From Neptunicella marina (lineage in GTDB: Bacteria; Pseudomonadota; Gammaproteobacteria; Enterobacterales; Alteromonadaceae), in assembly GCF_014270035.1 (NCBI RefSeq), contig NZ_JACNEP010000002.1:124001-188000 (forward strand): a stretch of 64,000 bases of DNA. Direction: 5' to 3'. Made by a program: the position numbers and the translations under genes. The notes beneath the pieces were generated by a model. The model saw only the letters and a program-made list of their open reading frames with translations, was not told the DNA's origin and searched no databases. Position 1 is the stretch's first letter; the number at the start of each line of letters is the position of its first letter. This document shows, piece by piece, positions 17,451 to 27,149 of this stretch.

Positions 17451-17803
17451 TGTTGAGGTTTCCTGACAATAATGACTGCCACATTACTGGCATTGGGCAG
17501 AATACCCGGTTTTGATAACTTTAATTCCACTTGATGACAATTAAATTGCGCAAAAATATGGCTGATAATCGATTCAGCTAACGCTTCAAGTAATTCAAAT
17601 TTACTTTTGGCTGCCACTTCACAAACCAATTCTGCAACTTTGGCATAATCAAGGGTGTCGTTAACGTCATCACTTTGACCGGCTTTATACAAATCAACCT
17701 CAAGGGTTAAATCAACAAATAAAGCCGTTTTGGCAGTGCGTTCCCAATCATATACACCTATTAGGGATTCAATCTGTAATCCTTCAATGACTATTTTATC
17801 CAA
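17447..17803 (-). CDS. folB: Dihydroneopterin aldolase
   Basis: A 118-residue protein matching FolB: the N-terminus KIVIEGLQIESLIGVYDWER and the C-terminal KLSKPG with a following hydrophobic strand. It converts dihydroneopterin to 6-hydroxymethyl-dihydropterin and glycolaldehyde. The start codon is TTG (17803-17801) with a good GAGG about five bases upstream. The gene opens the folB-folK-uppP-hinT operon and is divergent from plsY across a roughly 190-base promoter region, a common gammaproteobacterial arrangement. Confidence 0.95.
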   Translation of the reverse strand: MDKIVIEGLQIESLIGVYDWERTAKTALFVDLTLEVDLYKAGQSDDVNDTLDYAKVAELVCEVAAKSKFELLEALAESIISHIFAQFNCHQVELKLSKPGILPNASNVAVIIVRKPQQ

Positions 17804-17996
17804 CGGAACCTCTTACTCTTCACTGCGATACCTGACTTTTAATCACTGCTAAACGCGCCAATAAACATGACATTTTCGCCACTAAAAATAATAACTCCAA
17901 TCACAAAAAGAGATGCGACAATTGCAGATATTGTGTGGAATTTGCGGTATGGTATGCACAAAGATTTAAGTGTACCTTCTTTGTTAACAGGTTGAA

Positions 17997-18599
17997 ATGA
18001 CAGCGCAATTTATATTTATGATGGCCATCGCCTATCTTGCCGGCTCAGTATCCAGCGCTGTTATTATTTGTCATCTTTTTCGATTGCCCGACCCCCGTCG
18101 TGCTGGCTCAGGTAACCCTGGTACCACCAACGTATTGCGTATTGGTGGCAAAATCCCAGCGGTACTCACTTTGTTAATCGATGTATTTAAAGGCACAATT
18201 CCTGTTTGGTCAGCCTATTTTCTTAAACTGGATCCCTGGATGTTGGGCATGGTCGCCATCGCGGCCTGTCTGGGTCATATTTACCCGTTGTACTTTGGGT
18301 TTAAAGGCGGAAAAGCGGTAGCCACTGCATTGGGTGCAATGTTACCGATTGGACTTGATTTATCGGGACTACTAATTGGTACCTGGTTTTTTACCTTGTT
18401 GGTTAGTGGTTATTCTTCTCTTTCTGCCCTTGTCACCGTTACACTTGCGCCACTGTATACCTGGTTTATCAAACCTCAGTACACCATACCGGTAGCCATG
18501 TTATCGGTGCTTATTATCATCCGCCACAAAGATAATATACGGCGTTTAATAAACGGGCAGGAAGGTAAAATAGGTGATAAAGGCAAGACCAATGAATAG
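17997..18599 (+). CDS. plsY: Acyl-phosphate glycerol-3-phosphate acyltransferase PlsY
   Basis: A 200-residue membrane protein that acylates glycerol-3-phosphate from acyl-phosphate, the first step of phospholipid synthesis. Motif 1 ([13 protein letters not shown]) and the glycine-rich [11 protein letters not shown] motif are visible, with several membrane segments. The ATG at 17997 follows AGG. It is convergent with tsaD, with only 25 bases between the stop codons and no obvious terminator. Confidence 0.95.
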   Translation: MTAQFIFMMAIAYLAGSVSSAVIICHLFRLPDPRRAGSGNPGTTNVLRIGGKIPAVLTLLIDVFKGTIPVWSAYFLKLDPWMLGMVAIAACLGHIYPLYFGFKGGKAVATALGAMLPIGLDLSGLLIGTWFFTLLVSGYSSLSALVTVTLAPLYTWFIKPQYTIPVAMLSVLIIIRHKDNIRRLINGQEGKIGDKGKTNE

Positions 18600-18624
18600 C
18601 CTTACCCGTTGTTATAATATAATG

Positions 18625-19638
18625 CTAGATGGCTGTGAGCGTATCCAGCGGCCAGCGCGGTTGCGCTTTAGCACTTAATTCACTTCGTTCACCAGACTTA
18701 AGGCGTTGCAGCCCGGCATAAGCAATCATTGCGCCGTTATCGGTACAAAACTCTAATCTGGGGTAATGGACTGTGCCATTCATCTTGGCGAGCGCAGATT
18801 CCAGCTTGGATCGCAAAGTTTTATTGGCACTAACCCCGCCGGCGATCACAAGACGTTTCAGCCCGGTTTGCTCCAACGCTCTGCGGCATTTTATTACCAG
18901 GGTATCGACTACCGCTTGTTCAAAGGCACAGGCTACGTCTGCCTGTGTTTGTTCGTCACTGGCTTCACTACGAATCGTATTCGCGGCGAAGGTTTTTAAT
19001 CCACTAAAGCTGAAATCCAGTCCCGGTCTGTCAGTCATGGGACGCGGAAAATGAAAGCGGGTGGGATCACCTTTTTCAGCTAACCTGGCTAACATAGGGC
19101 CACCTGGATAATCCAGCCCAAGTAATTTTGCGGTTTTATCAAAAGCTTCACCGGCAGCATCATCAACTGATTCACCCAGAATTTGATACTGGCCTATGCC
19201 CTTTACTTCCACCAACATGGTGTGACCACCAGAAACCAGTAGAGCAACAAACGGAAATGCGGGAGGCTCATCTTCTAACATTGGCGCCAGTAAATGCCCT
19301 TCCATGTGGTGCACTCCTACCGCTGGCACATTCCACGCATATGCCAAACTGCGGCCAACAGACGACCCTACCAATAAAGCACCGACCAAACCTGGCCCCT
19401 GGGTAAACGCCACACCATCAATTGAACTCACATCGATGTTGGCATCCTGAATGGCTTTTTGAATCAGGGGAATGATTTTTCGAACATGGTCGCGTGATGC
19501 CAACTCTGGCACAACCCCACCATAATCGGCATGCAATTTTACCTGACTATAAAGTTCATGAGCCATCAATCCCTGTTGCTCATCATAAATGGCAATCCCC
19601 GTTTCATCACAGGACGTTTCAATACCTAAAACCCGCAT
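18625..19638 (-). CDS. tsaD: tRNA N6-adenosine threonylcarbamoyltransferase
   Basis: A 337-residue protein of the Kae1/TsaD family, which transfers threonylcarbamoyl to A37 of ANN-decoding tRNAs together with TsaB and TsaE. Seen: N-terminal [12 protein letters not shown], the metal-binding VHHMEGH around residues 110-116, [11 protein letters not shown] and the C-terminal [12 protein letters not shown]. Its position divergent from rpsU is conserved in gammaproteobacteria. The intergenic region of 273 bases carries the rpsU promoter. Confidence 0.96.
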   Translation of the reverse strand: MRVLGIETSCDETGIAIYDEQQGLMAHELYSQVKLHADYGGVVPELASRDHVRKIIPLIQKAIQDANIDVSSIDGVAFTQGPGLVGALLVGSSVGRSLAYAWNVPAVGVHHMEGHLLAPMLEDEPPAFPFVALLVSGGHTMLVEVKGIGQYQILGESVDDAAGEAFDKTAKLLGLDYPGGPMLARLAEKGDPTRFHFPRPMTDRPGLDFSFSGLKTFAANTIRSEASDEQTQADVACAFEQAVVDTLVIKCRRALEQTGLKRLVIAGGVSANKTLRSKLESALAKMNGTVHYPRLEFCTDNGAMIAYAGLQRLKSGERSELSAKAQPRWPLDTLTAI

Positions 19639-19801
19639 GTATAACCCACTGACGTAAAAAACCCGCTGATTCTACCTTTTTACAGCATCAACCGCCACGC
19701 ACTTAATAGCAGGGAGTTAGTCAGAAATATCATTTAACTTCTACATTTACAGTTAATTGAGCACAATTAGCGATAATTATGCATTTTTAATTAATCCTGA
19801 C

Positions 19802-19830
19802 TTTACAAGCGTGGCTGATATGATTAGAAT
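19802..19830 (+). promoter_or_regulatory. Sigma-70 promoter of the rpsU operon
   Basis: A -35 element TTTACA (19802-19807) and a -10 element TAGAAT (19825-19830) are separated by exactly 17 bases. The implied leader is about 75 bases long and ends in a GAGGTGA ribosome binding site before rpsU. Confidence 0.7.
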
Positions 19831-19911
19831 TCCGCACCATTTTTAACCATAGGCCAACTTTTATATGGTCATGGAACAAAGCAACAGATAATTTTTTGAG
19901 GTGAGATTTTA

Positions 19912-20127
19912 ATGCCAATCGTTAAAGTTAGAGAAAACGAACCATTTGACGTAGCCCTGCGTCGTTTCAAACGTTCTTGTGAAAAAGCGGGTGTTTTATC
20001 AGAAGTTCGCCGTCGCGAATTTTTCGAAAAACCTACCTGGGAACGTAAGCGCAAGAAAGCAGCGGCTAAAAAACGTCATCTGAAAAAGTTGGCTCGCGAA
20101 AACGCACGTCGCATCAAGCTGTACTAA
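19912..20127 (+). CDS. rpsU: 30S ribosomal protein bS21
   Basis: A 71-residue basic protein identical in length and layout to E. coli S21: [20 protein letters not shown] at the N-terminus and an Arg/Lys-rich C-terminal helix. It helps the 30S subunit select mRNA. It is the first gene of the macromolecular synthesis operon. A strong GAGGTGA ribosome binding site precedes the ATG. Confidence 0.97.
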   Translation: MPIVKVRENEPFDVALRRFKRSCEKAGVLSEVRRREFFEKPTWERKRKKAAAKKRHLKKLARENARRIKLY

Positions 20128-20142
20128 GATCCATCTCTCAAT

Positions 20143-20156
20143 GGAGCTTCGGCTCC
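20143..20156 (+). promoter_or_regulatory. C(UUCG)G tetraloop hairpin between rpsU and yqeY
   Basis: GGAGC-TTCG-GCTCC forms a short hairpin closed by the extra-stable cUUCGg tetraloop, 15 bases after the rpsU stop, followed by TTT. The tract is too short for a strong terminator. It could be a partial terminator or a barrier to 3' exonuclease that keeps rpsU mRNA in excess. Confidence 0.55.
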
Positions 20157-20176
20157 TTTGATTGTCAGGTAATTCA

Positions 20177-20623
20177 ATGAGTTTAGTTGAACAATTAAAA
20201 GAAGCGCAAAAAGATGCAATGCGTGCTAAAGACAAACAGCGTCTTGGCACTATCCGCATGGCACTCGCGCAAGTTAAGCAAATTGAAGTTGATGAACGCC
20301 GCGAAGTCACCGACGAAGATACGTTGGCACTTTTAACCAAAATGGTTAAGCAGCGTAAAGAGTCTGCTACTCAGTTTGAGCAGGCTAACCGTCAGGATCT
20401 ACTCGATATTGAGCTGGCTGAAATTGAGGTACTAAATTCGTTTTTGCCTCAGCCTCTGACTGATGAGGAAGTGGACGCGTTAATTGAACAAGCAATTAGC
20501 GAATCTGGTGCCAGTGGTATGCAGGACATGGGTAAAGTAATGGGATGGTTGCGTCCTAAGGTTACTGGCCGTGCCGACATGGGTAAAATCAGCGGTTTAA
20601 TAAAGACACGTTTAACAGCCTGA
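20177..20623 (+). CDS. yqeY: GatB/YqeY domain protein
   Basis: A 148-residue protein from the ATG at 20177 (MSLVEQL...), which has AGGT six bases upstream; a TTG at 20162 lies upstream of that ribosome binding site. It matches the YqeY family: MRAKDKQRLGTIRMAL, QRKESATQFEQANR and a C-terminal GKVMGWLRPKVTGRADM motif. The domain resembles the tRNA-binding tail of GatB, the amidotransferase subunit, but the function of the stand-alone form is not established. It is inserted between rpsU and dnaG, an arrangement found in many gammaproteobacteria other than E. coli. Confidence 0.92.
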   Translation: MSLVEQLKEAQKDAMRAKDKQRLGTIRMALAQVKQIEVDERREVTDEDTLALLTKMVKQRKESATQFEQANRQDLLDIELAEIEVLNSFLPQPLTDEEVDALIEQAISESGASGMQDMGKVMGWLRPKVTGRADMGKISGLIKTRLTA

Positions 20624-20641
20624 TAATTAAATCGATTTTCG

Positions 20642-20684
20642 ACAAGCCGTGCCTTCTTATTGAATGCACGGCTTGTTTTGTTTT
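20642..20684 (+). terminator. Terminator or attenuator between yqeY and dnaG
   Basis: An 11-bp perfect stem ACAAGCCGTGC / GCACGGCTTGT (20642-20652 with 20666-20676) has a 13-base loop and is followed by TTTGTTTT. It matches the position of the partial terminator that keeps dnaG expression low relative to rpsU in the E. coli operon. Confidence 0.85.
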
Positions 20685-20723
20685 ACAGTAATCCCCCACT
20701 TTTAGGCAGACAATAATAAAACC

Positions 20724-22526
20724 ATGGCAGGAAGAATCCCACGCGACTTTATAGATGATCTCATTGCTCGCAGTGATATTGTTGAGATTGTCGATAGCCG
20801 GGTGCGCCTGAAAAAAGCAGGTAAAAACTATCAGGCCTGTTGTCCATTCCATAACGAAAAAAGTCCCTCTTTTACTGTCAGCCAGGACAAACAGTTTTAT
20901 CACTGCTTTGGTTGCGGTGCGCACGGCAACGTTATTTCATTTTTAATGGAATTTGACCGGCTTGAATTTCCCGAGGCCGTAGAAGAACTGGCACAATTTC
21001 ATGCTGTTGACGTCCCCCGGGAGCAGGGTTCGGCCAATTCATTTAGTCCGGAAAAAAAGCAACAGCGTCAAAGCGACTATGAGTTGATGGAACAGGTTGC
21101 GCGTTTCTTTGCGCACCAGTTAAAACACCATGCTAATGGTGCTAAGGCCATTGACTACCTAAAACAGCGTGGTTTGAGCGGTGAAGTGGTTAAAAACTTT
21201 GGCATTGGTTATGCGCCTCCTGAATGGGACAGCGCGCTGGCAGCGTTTGGTAAAACGCCGGAATTGCAGCAGCAATTATTAGATTTAAAAATCATCACCC
21301 AAAATGACAATGGTCGCCGCTTTGATTTTTTCCGCGACCGAATTATGTTTCCAATCCGCGATAAACGAGGTCGTGTGATAGGTTTTGGGGGGCGGGTTCT
21401 CGAAGGTGATAACGGTCCCAAATATCTCAACTCCCCCGAAACACGCATATTTCATAAAGGTCACGAACTTTATGGTTTATATCAGTTAAAACAAGCATTA
21501 CGTAGCCCAAACCAAACCATGGTTGTAGAAGGCTATATGGATGTAGTAGCGCTGGCACAATTTGGCATTCATTACGCTGTTGCCTCACTTGGGACAGCCA
21601 CCACGGCAGAACAAATACAGAGTTTGTTTCGTACCGCGCCTAAACTCATTTGTTGTTACGATGGAGACCGCGCAGGACGAGAAGCAGCCTGGCGCGCATT
21701 ACAAAATGCCCTGCCCTACGTAAAAGACGGCGTAGAAATGCAGTTTGTATTTTTACCAGACGGCGAGGATCCCGACACGTTAATTCGCCAAATCGGTCTT
21801 GAAGCATTCGAACAAAAACTACAGCAAGACAGTATTCCATTATCACAATTTCTGTTTGATTATTTGCTGAAAAACCACCATGTGCGCACCGATGAAGGTA
21901 AGGCCGCATTAAAGGCCGATGCCGAGCAATATATTAATCAAGTTCCTGGTGAAAATCAGAAAGAAGTATTAGGTGAGAAACTGCGTAAAGCATTGCGAGA
22001 GGGTGGCTATTCTAATGACTTAAAAAAAGACTTATTAGATGCAAATCGTCCAAAAATAAAATTAAGCTCATATTCAGGTGCCCCGCTCAAAAATACATTG
22101 TCACCCGTACGCAGTATGCTGAAGTTATTAATCGAAAACCCTACTTTGGCGGTTGAATGTCCGGAAGTTCAACCCAATCTATTAAACTCAGAGCTATTTG
22201 CGGGGTTACCACTGTTGGTAGAGGTACATCGTTTCTGCCTTGATAGACCAAACCATAAATCAGCACAAGTAATTGAGGCATTTAGAGAACATCCTCAGGG
22301 TAAGTTTTTGGCTCGATTACTGGTCGATACAAATAGTAGTGATGATGAAAGCATTAACAATTTGTTTAAACAACATCAGGTTCGGGTATTTACAGACTGC
22401 TTTTCCAAGCTGATTGATTTACAACTTAAAAGCCGTCTTGAAGAACTTCTAACCAAGTCTACAGTTAGTGGTCTAAATGAGGCAGAAAAACAGGAACTTA
22501 GAGCATTAACTTTGCAACAAAATTAG
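20724..22526 (+). CDS. dnaG: DNA primase
   Basis: A 600-residue primase. The N-terminal CHC2 zinc-binding domain is intact (CPFHNEKSPSF then HCFGCGAHG, about residues 40-65). The catalytic core with the TOPRIM fold follows (VVEGYMD around residue 267, then the acidic CYDGDRAG near 311). The C-terminal region (about 450-600) is the DnaB-interacting domain. It makes RNA primers for replication. Only a weak ribosome binding site is seen at the ATG (20724), consistent with the low expression known for dnaG. Confidence 0.97.
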   Translation: MAGRIPRDFIDDLIARSDIVEIVDSRVRLKKAGKNYQACCPFHNEKSPSFTVSQDKQFYHCFGCGAHGNVISFLMEFDRLEFPEAVEELAQFHAVDVPREQGSANSFSPEKKQQRQSDYELMEQVARFFAHQLKHHANGAKAIDYLKQRGLSGEVVKNFGIGYAPPEWDSALAAFGKTPELQQQLLDLKIITQNDNGRRFDFFRDRIMFPIRDKRGRVIGFGGRVLEGDNGPKYLNSPETRIFHKGHELYGLYQLKQALRSPNQTMVVEGYMDVVALAQFGIHYAVASLGTATTAEQIQSLFRTAPKLICCYDGDRAGREAAWRALQNALPYVKDGVEMQFVFLPDGEDPDTLIRQIGLEAFEQKLQQDSIPLSQFLFDYLLKNHHVRTDEGKAALKADAEQYINQVPGENQKEVLGEKLRKALREGGYSNDLKKDLLDANRPKIKLSSYSGAPLKNTLSPVRSMLKLLIENPTLAVECPEVQPNLLNSELFAGLPLLVEVHRFCLDRPNHKSAQVIEAFREHPQGKFLARLLVDTNSSDDESINNLFKQHQVRVFTDCFSKLIDLQLKSRLEELLTKSTVSGLNEAEKQELRALTLQQN

Positions 22527-22557
22527 GCATGGCTATGGATGAAAGTTGTACATGTCT

Positions 22558-22565
22558 GCTATACT
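22558..22565 (+). promoter_or_regulatory. Extended -10 promoter candidate in front of rpoD
   Basis: TGCTATACT fits the TGn-TATAAT extended -10 pattern (5/6 in the hexamer) and lies about 60 bases before rpoD. No good -35 hexamer is seen, as is common for extended -10 promoters. It would allow rpoD to be made independently of the rpsU promoter. Confidence 0.45.
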
Positions 22566-22623
22566 GGCGAATTCGCCTCGTCGCCGAAAAACGAAAAATT
22601 TTTAACTATTTGGAAGTCATATA

Positions 22624-24468
22624 ATGGTGTCAAACAAGCAGTCTCAGATAAAACTCCTGATCACCAAAGGTAAAGAGCAGGGATTCCTGACCTTTGCAGA
22701 GGTGAATGATCACCTTCCACAGGATATCGTCGACTCAGATCAGATCGAAGACATAGTTCGAATGATCAACGACATGGGCATCAAAGTATTCGAAAATGCC
22801 CCAGATGCTGATGAGCTGTTAATGCAAGAAAGTGCTGCCGATGAAGACGCAGCCGAAGCCGCCGCTCAGGCGCTGGCCACAGTAGAAAGCGAAATTGGCC
22901 GCACCACAGATCCGGTTCGTATGTATATGCGTGAAATGGGTACTGTTGAACTGCTGACCCGTGAAGGCGAAATTGTCATCGCCAAACGTATCGAAGAAGG
23001 GATTAATGAGGTTCAGTGCTCTGTTGCCGAATACCCGGAAGCTATCACCTATTTATTAGACCAGTGGGATCAATACGAAGCAGAAGAAATTCGTTTAAGT
23101 GATATCGTAATCGGCTTTATTGATCCTAATGCGGTTGATGACGACATTGCACCGACTGCCACTCACGTTGGCTCTGAATTATCCAAAGAAGAACTGGAAG
23201 ATGAAGACGACGATGATGATGACGATTCAGATGACAGTGATGACGATGATAACAGTCTGGATCCGGAAGTTGCGCGTGAGAAGTTCAAAGAATTACGTGA
23301 TCAGTACATGATTACACGTGATGCGATTGCTAAATACGGTCGTGCTGATGCAAAAGCGAAAAAAGCCATTGATGAACTGAGCGAAATTTTTAAACAGTTC
23401 CGCCTGGTACCAAAGCAGTTTGACCGTATGGTTAAAAACATGCGTGGCATGATGGATCGCGTGCGCGTTCAGGAACGTCTGGTAATGAAGCACTGTGTGA
23501 TGCAGGCTAAAATGCCGAAAAAAGACTTTATGAAAGCTTTTGTAGGTAATGAAACCAGTACCCAATGGATCGAAGACATTCTGTCATCCGACAAAGCTTA
23601 TGTGGCTGCATTAACCGAATTCCGTGAAGAACTGGAACGTAGTGTTAGCAAGCTAAACCAAATTGAGGAAGAGACCGGCTTAAGTATTATCGATATCAAA
23701 GATATCAATCGCCGCATGTCAATTGGTGAAGCAAAAGCCCGTCGTGCTAAAAAAGAGATGGTGGAAGCTAACTTACGTTTAGTTATCTCTATCGCTAAAA
23801 AATACACCAACCGTGGTTTACAATTCCTTGACCTGATTCAGGAAGGTAATATCGGTCTGATGAAAGCGGTAGATAAGTTTGAATACCGCCGTGGTTATAA
23901 GTTCTCAACCTATGCTACCTGGTGGATCCGTCAGGCAATCACCCGTTCAATTGCTGATCAGGCGCGTACTATCCGTATTCCTGTGCATATGATTGAAACC
24001 ATCAATAAGTTGAATCGTATTTCCCGCCAGATGTTGCAGGAAATGGGTCGTGAGCCTACGCCGGAAGAATTATCAGAACGCATGGTTATGCCGGAAGATA
24101 AAATTCGTAAGGTACTGAAAATCGCTAAAGAGCCAATTTCGATGGAAACCCCAATTGGTGATGATGAAGATTCACACTTAGGTGACTTTATTGAGGATAG
24201 CACCATTGTGCAGCCTCTGGATTCAGCGACTTCAGGTAACCTAAAAGGTGCCACTCAGGACGTATTGGCAGGCCTGACAGCGCGTGAAGCCAAAGTACTG
24301 CGTATGCGTTTTGGTATTGATATGAACACCGACCATACACTGGAAGAAGTAGGTAAACAGTTTGATGTAACCCGTGAACGTATTCGTCAGATTGAAGCGA
24401 AAGCTTTACGTAAACTTCGTCATCCCAGCCGTTCAGAGCAGTTGCGTAGCTTCCTAGATGACCAGTAA
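22624..24468 (+). CDS. rpoD: RNA polymerase primary sigma factor (sigma-70)
   Basis: A 614-residue sigma-70. The N-terminal region 1.1 (about 1-90) is followed by region 1.2 ([11 protein letters not shown]), then a non-conserved region with an Asp-rich stretch at about 190-217. The conserved core region 2 follows ([39 protein letters not shown]). Region 3 comes next, and region 4 ends with the helix-turn-helix [20 protein letters not shown]. It directs transcription of housekeeping genes. GGAAG precedes the ATG at 22624. It is the last gene of the operon and has a strong terminator. Confidence 0.98.
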   Translation: MVSNKQSQIKLLITKGKEQGFLTFAEVNDHLPQDIVDSDQIEDIVRMINDMGIKVFENAPDADELLMQESAADEDAAEAAAQALATVESEIGRTTDPVRMYMREMGTVELLTREGEIVIAKRIEEGINEVQCSVAEYPEAITYLLDQWDQYEAEEIRLSDIVIGFIDPNAVDDDIAPTATHVGSELSKEELEDEDDDDDDDSDDSDDDDNSLDPEVAREKFKELRDQYMITRDAIAKYGRADAKAKKAIDELSEIFKQFRLVPKQFDRMVKNMRGMMDRVRVQERLVMKHCVMQAKMPKKDFMKAFVGNETSTQWIEDILSSDKAYVAALTEFREELERSVSKLNQIEEETGLSIIDIKDINRRMSIGEAKARRAKKEMVEANLRLVISIAKKYTNRGLQFLDLIQEGNIGLMKAVDKFEYRRGYKFSTYATWWIRQAITRSIADQARTIRIPVHMIETINKLNRISRQMLQEMGREPTPEELSERMVMPEDKIRKVLKIAKEPISMETPIGDDEDSHLGDFIEDSTIVQPLDSATSGNLKGATQDVLAGLTAREAKVLRMRFGIDMNTDHTLEEVGKQFDVTRERIRQIEAKALRKLRHPSRSEQLRSFLDDQ

Positions 24469-24487
24469 CATCTACATTATAAGTTAA

Positions 24488-24516
24488 GAAAGGCGCCAGT
24501 TGGCGCCTTTTTATTT
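24488..24516 (+). terminator. Terminator after rpoD
   Basis: The stem AAGGCGCC / GGCGCCTT (24490-24497 with 24502-24509) with a four-base loop is followed by TTTTATTT. It ends the rpsU-yqeY-dnaG-rpoD transcript in front of the convergent M14 peptidase gene. Confidence 0.9.
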
Positions 24517-24539
24517 GTAACCTTTCAGACAAATTCAGC

Positions 24540-25901
24540 TTAAAACGAAATACTCTTATTCCCTAAAATGGCTTTGTTTTCTCCCTGCTTATTTTTCAAA
24601 ATAAACGCAGCCGGCATACCACGCTGAGGTATTGTTGTATTCGCTTTATCAGCAAAGAAAACAGGTAACCCAGAAGAGTTCGTCAGCTTTTTATCATCAT
24701 CAAATAAACAGATACCTTGCTTTAAAAACGCCATGTATTTGGTGTAAGTTAATTCCTGAGGCTGCTTTGCAGACTCAAGGCGTTTACATCCCACGTACAG
24801 CCAGTTCGTTGCGTCAACATCCGTATAAGCACGGGTAGTGGAACTGTCTCCGACTTCAACAACGTGTCCACCTTTGAAATGAGGCTGTGTTTTTATTGCT
24901 ATATCTGTAACGTAACTTTGTCCCGCCGACTCAACCCTGACCTTGTTTACTTTCATATCCACAAAACCGTTACTGCGATTAAACGGGATCGTGTCGTATT
25001 TGGTATAGTCGGTAGTGAGATACTGTTGCTGAGCGATGCTGTTGATGGCGTAAACATACATTTTAAGATTGGCCAGTCTTGCCACCTGACGATTGTTATC
25101 ATCAGGATACCCTCCCGACTCTATCAATATGGTGCGAATGCCCATTTTGGAAAAATTATCACCAAAAGCACGAGGCTCAAATGTATCGTTATAGCGCCCA
25201 ATAAAACCACCTAAATTATGCGGAACGTCAAATACCAACTGACTGATTAACTGCATCGCCTGCCTGCGTTTCAGATTTATGTCTTTAGCGACATTAAATG
25301 CCGGCGCAAGTACCGATATCGTCGCGGGTTTATCTGATTGTCCCACCGCATAATAACGATTCTGATCATGTAAATTAAAACCAAAGTCAGGTTGAATTTG
25401 TTGAGCAGTTTTCATTAGTAACTGCCCTTCCGGCGTTTGTAAGCGAGCAGCGTCACGATTAATATCAATATCCTGAGCATTATAACGTCTGGACGCATTG
25501 GCACCGTCCGGATTGACCATAGGCATGATAAACAGGCTGATTTTATCCTGCCAGCTACTCCGCCATTGTGGATGCTGATCAATAAGTTGTAAAAAGTCGA
25601 ACAACGCGGCGGTAGCAGTGGATTCATTGCCATGCATCTGACTCCACATAAATACCTTCACCGGGCCCTGACCTGCATGTATTAAATGAATATTGCGTTT
25701 CTCCACAGACTGCCCGGCAACTTCGCTGGTTAACCAGGGATAAGACTTAAGATGTTGTAAGTGAGACTGGATATCGGCAGGTTTAATTTGCATTTTATCC
25801 AAACCACCAACTCTGGCTCGCTGCCAGTCGCTGTCAGTGAATTGTGCTGACGCATGAAAACAAACAAACAGCAGAATGATATTAACTAGTTTTAACTTCA
25901 T
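24540..25901 (-). CDS. M14 family zinc carboxypeptidase, exported
   Basis: A 453-residue protein with a signal peptide cleaved after about residue 19 (CFHASA-QF). Zinc ligands H90 and E93 (MHGNE) and H178 (NLHDQ) and the catalytic E261 (LIESGG) are visible, with substrate-carboxylate motifs NPDG and INRDAARL between them. Domain length is typical for M14 and the last 120 residues are an extra beta-rich region that I do not recognise. It probably removes C-terminal residues from peptides in the periplasm. It is divergent from an exported S66 peptidase across 91 bases, suggesting a shared regulatory region and possibly murein-peptide processing. Confidence 0.88.
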   Translation of the reverse strand: MKLKLVNIILLFVCFHASAQFTDSDWQRARVGGLDKMQIKPADIQSHLQHLKSYPWLTSEVAGQSVEKRNIHLIHAGQGPVKVFMWSQMHGNESTATAALFDFLQLIDQHPQWRSSWQDKISLFIMPMVNPDGANASRRYNAQDIDINRDAARLQTPEGQLLMKTAQQIQPDFGFNLHDQNRYYAVGQSDKPATISVLAPAFNVAKDINLKRRQAMQLISQLVFDVPHNLGGFIGRYNDTFEPRAFGDNFSKMGIRTILIESGGYPDDNNRQVARLANLKMYVYAINSIAQQQYLTTDYTKYDTIPFNRSNGFVDMKVNKVRVESAGQSYVTDIAIKTQPHFKGGHVVEVGDSSTTRAYTDVDATNWLYVGCKRLESAKQPQELTYTKYMAFLKQGICLFDDDKKLTNSSGLPVFFADKANTTIPQRGMPAAFILKNKQGENKAILGNKSISF

Positions 25902-25992
25902 TATTTATTACTACTTTTGATGATTTTTGTAATAATTTAACACTAATTAAGGTAAGGTCAAACGTGACTCAAATACATAAGAAGAGAAAGCT

Positions 25993-27036
25993 ATGCACAA
26001 ACGACACTTTCTGATTAGCACATTATTATTAATAACCAGTTGTCTGTCCTCTATATCGGCCGTAGCCGCTGAGCACAACAACTTAAAAAGGCTGATCCCC
26101 TCAGCATTGAAAGCCGGTGATACCATTGCGTTGGTTGCTCCGGCAGGTGCACTGGATGAACAAATAGAACTGGACATTGCCGTTGAATCGTTTGAGGCAA
26201 TGGGGTTTAAAGTCAAAGTAGGAAAACATGTGTTATCCCGTGATGGTTACTTTGCCGGAACTGACCAACAGCGCGCAGCTGATATTAATCAGGCTTTTGC
26301 CGATCCTGTAGTTAAAGGGATTTTCGCCATCCGTGGTGGCTGGGGGTGTAATCGCATCCTGCCTTATATCGATTTTGATCAGGTGAAAGCACATCCCAAA
26401 ATTGTGTTTGGTTATAGCGATATTACCAGTTTGTTAAACGCCTTTTATACCAAAGCCGGTCTGGTAGGTTTTCACGGACCAGTGGGTGTTTCATATTGGG
26501 GTAAAGATCAGGCGCAGCAGCTAAATGATATGCTAATTCAGAAACAAAAGGTCGTCATTAAGAATCCTGATGATAAGGATGCTGACGCCCTGACTCAGCG
26601 TAAACATCGTATTCAAACCCTGCGTGGCGGCAGTGCCAGCGGCAAATTAATTGGTGGTAACCTCACCGTATTAAGCTCGATGGCCGGATCTGATTATCTG
26701 GCAGACTGGAGCGGACATATTCTATTTCTGGAAGATGTGGGCGAATCCCTTTACCGCATTGACCGTTACCTCTCCACACTGCAAATGGCAGGTAAACTAC
26801 AGCAATTAAACGGCATAGCATTTGGCCAGTGCACCAAGTGTAAGTCAGAAAAAGGTTATGGTGGATTTACCCTGCGTCAAATACTTGAACACTATTTCTT
26901 ACCATTGAATATTCCGGTGTTTATGGGTGGCCAGTTTGGTCATGTAAAAGACAACAATATATTGCCGGTTGGTATTAATGTGAAAATTGATGCTGATAAA
27001 GGACAACTCATTTTACTGGAATCTGCAGTAGATTAA
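25993..27036 (+). CDS. S66 family LD-carboxypeptidase, exported
   Basis: A 347-residue protein of the LdcA/MccF family. The Ser-Glu-His triad is visible: S142 (FGYSDIT), E247 (FLEDVGE) and H317 (GQFGH), with RGGWGCNR binding the substrate carboxylate. Classical LdcA is a cytoplasmic enzyme that cuts the L,D bond of murein tetrapeptides. This one has an N-terminal signal sequence that could be read either as ordinary (cleavage near AVAA, residue 26) or as a lipobox ITSC (C17). A periplasmic role is therefore likely. It is divergent from the M14 gene and has AAGAGAAAG before the ATG. Confidence 0.88.
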   Translation: MHKRHFLISTLLLITSCLSSISAVAAEHNNLKRLIPSALKAGDTIALVAPAGALDEQIELDIAVESFEAMGFKVKVGKHVLSRDGYFAGTDQQRAADINQAFADPVVKGIFAIRGGWGCNRILPYIDFDQVKAHPKIVFGYSDITSLLNAFYTKAGLVGFHGPVGVSYWGKDQAQQLNDMLIQKQKVVIKNPDDKDADALTQRKHRIQTLRGGSASGKLIGGNLTVLSSMAGSDYLADWSGHILFLEDVGESLYRIDRYLSTLQMAGKLQQLNGIAFGQCTKCKSEKGYGGFTLRQILEHYFLPLNIPVFMGGQFGHVKDNNILPVGINVKIDADKGQLILLESAVD

Positions 27037-27060
27037 TCTCAGCACAAACAAGCAGTTAAT

Positions 27061-27103
27061 TAAATGCCAGATTATGGACTTTGACTGGTCTGGCATTTAT
27101 TCT
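27061..27103 (+). terminator. Terminator-like hairpin after the S66 gene
   Basis: An 11-bp stem TAAATGCCAGA / TCTGGCATTTA (27061-27071 with 27089-27099) has a 17-base loop and is followed by TTCTTG. The T tract is poor, so strength is uncertain. Confidence 0.55.
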
Positions 27104-27106
27104 TGA

Positions 27107-27142
27107 CCCACTTTTCTGACAAAACAACACATTATAAGTGGG
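27107..27142 (+). promoter_or_regulatory. Hairpin covering the ribosome binding site of the Ig-like lipoprotein gene
   Basis: CCCACTT (27107-27113) can pair with AAGTGGG (27136-27142), which contains the likely Shine-Dalgarno GTGGGA seven bases before the ATG at 27150. With seven pairs and a 22-base loop the structure is weaker than those at 34574 and 37128, and may be chance. Confidence 0.35.
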
Positions 27143-27149
27143 AATAACA

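Noticed and set aside
23200-23260. Asp-rich GAT/GAC run in rpoD as a sign of repeat expansion or misassembly
   Set aside because: An acidic insert in the non-conserved region between regions 1.2 and 2.1 is normal for gammaproteobacterial sigma-70.
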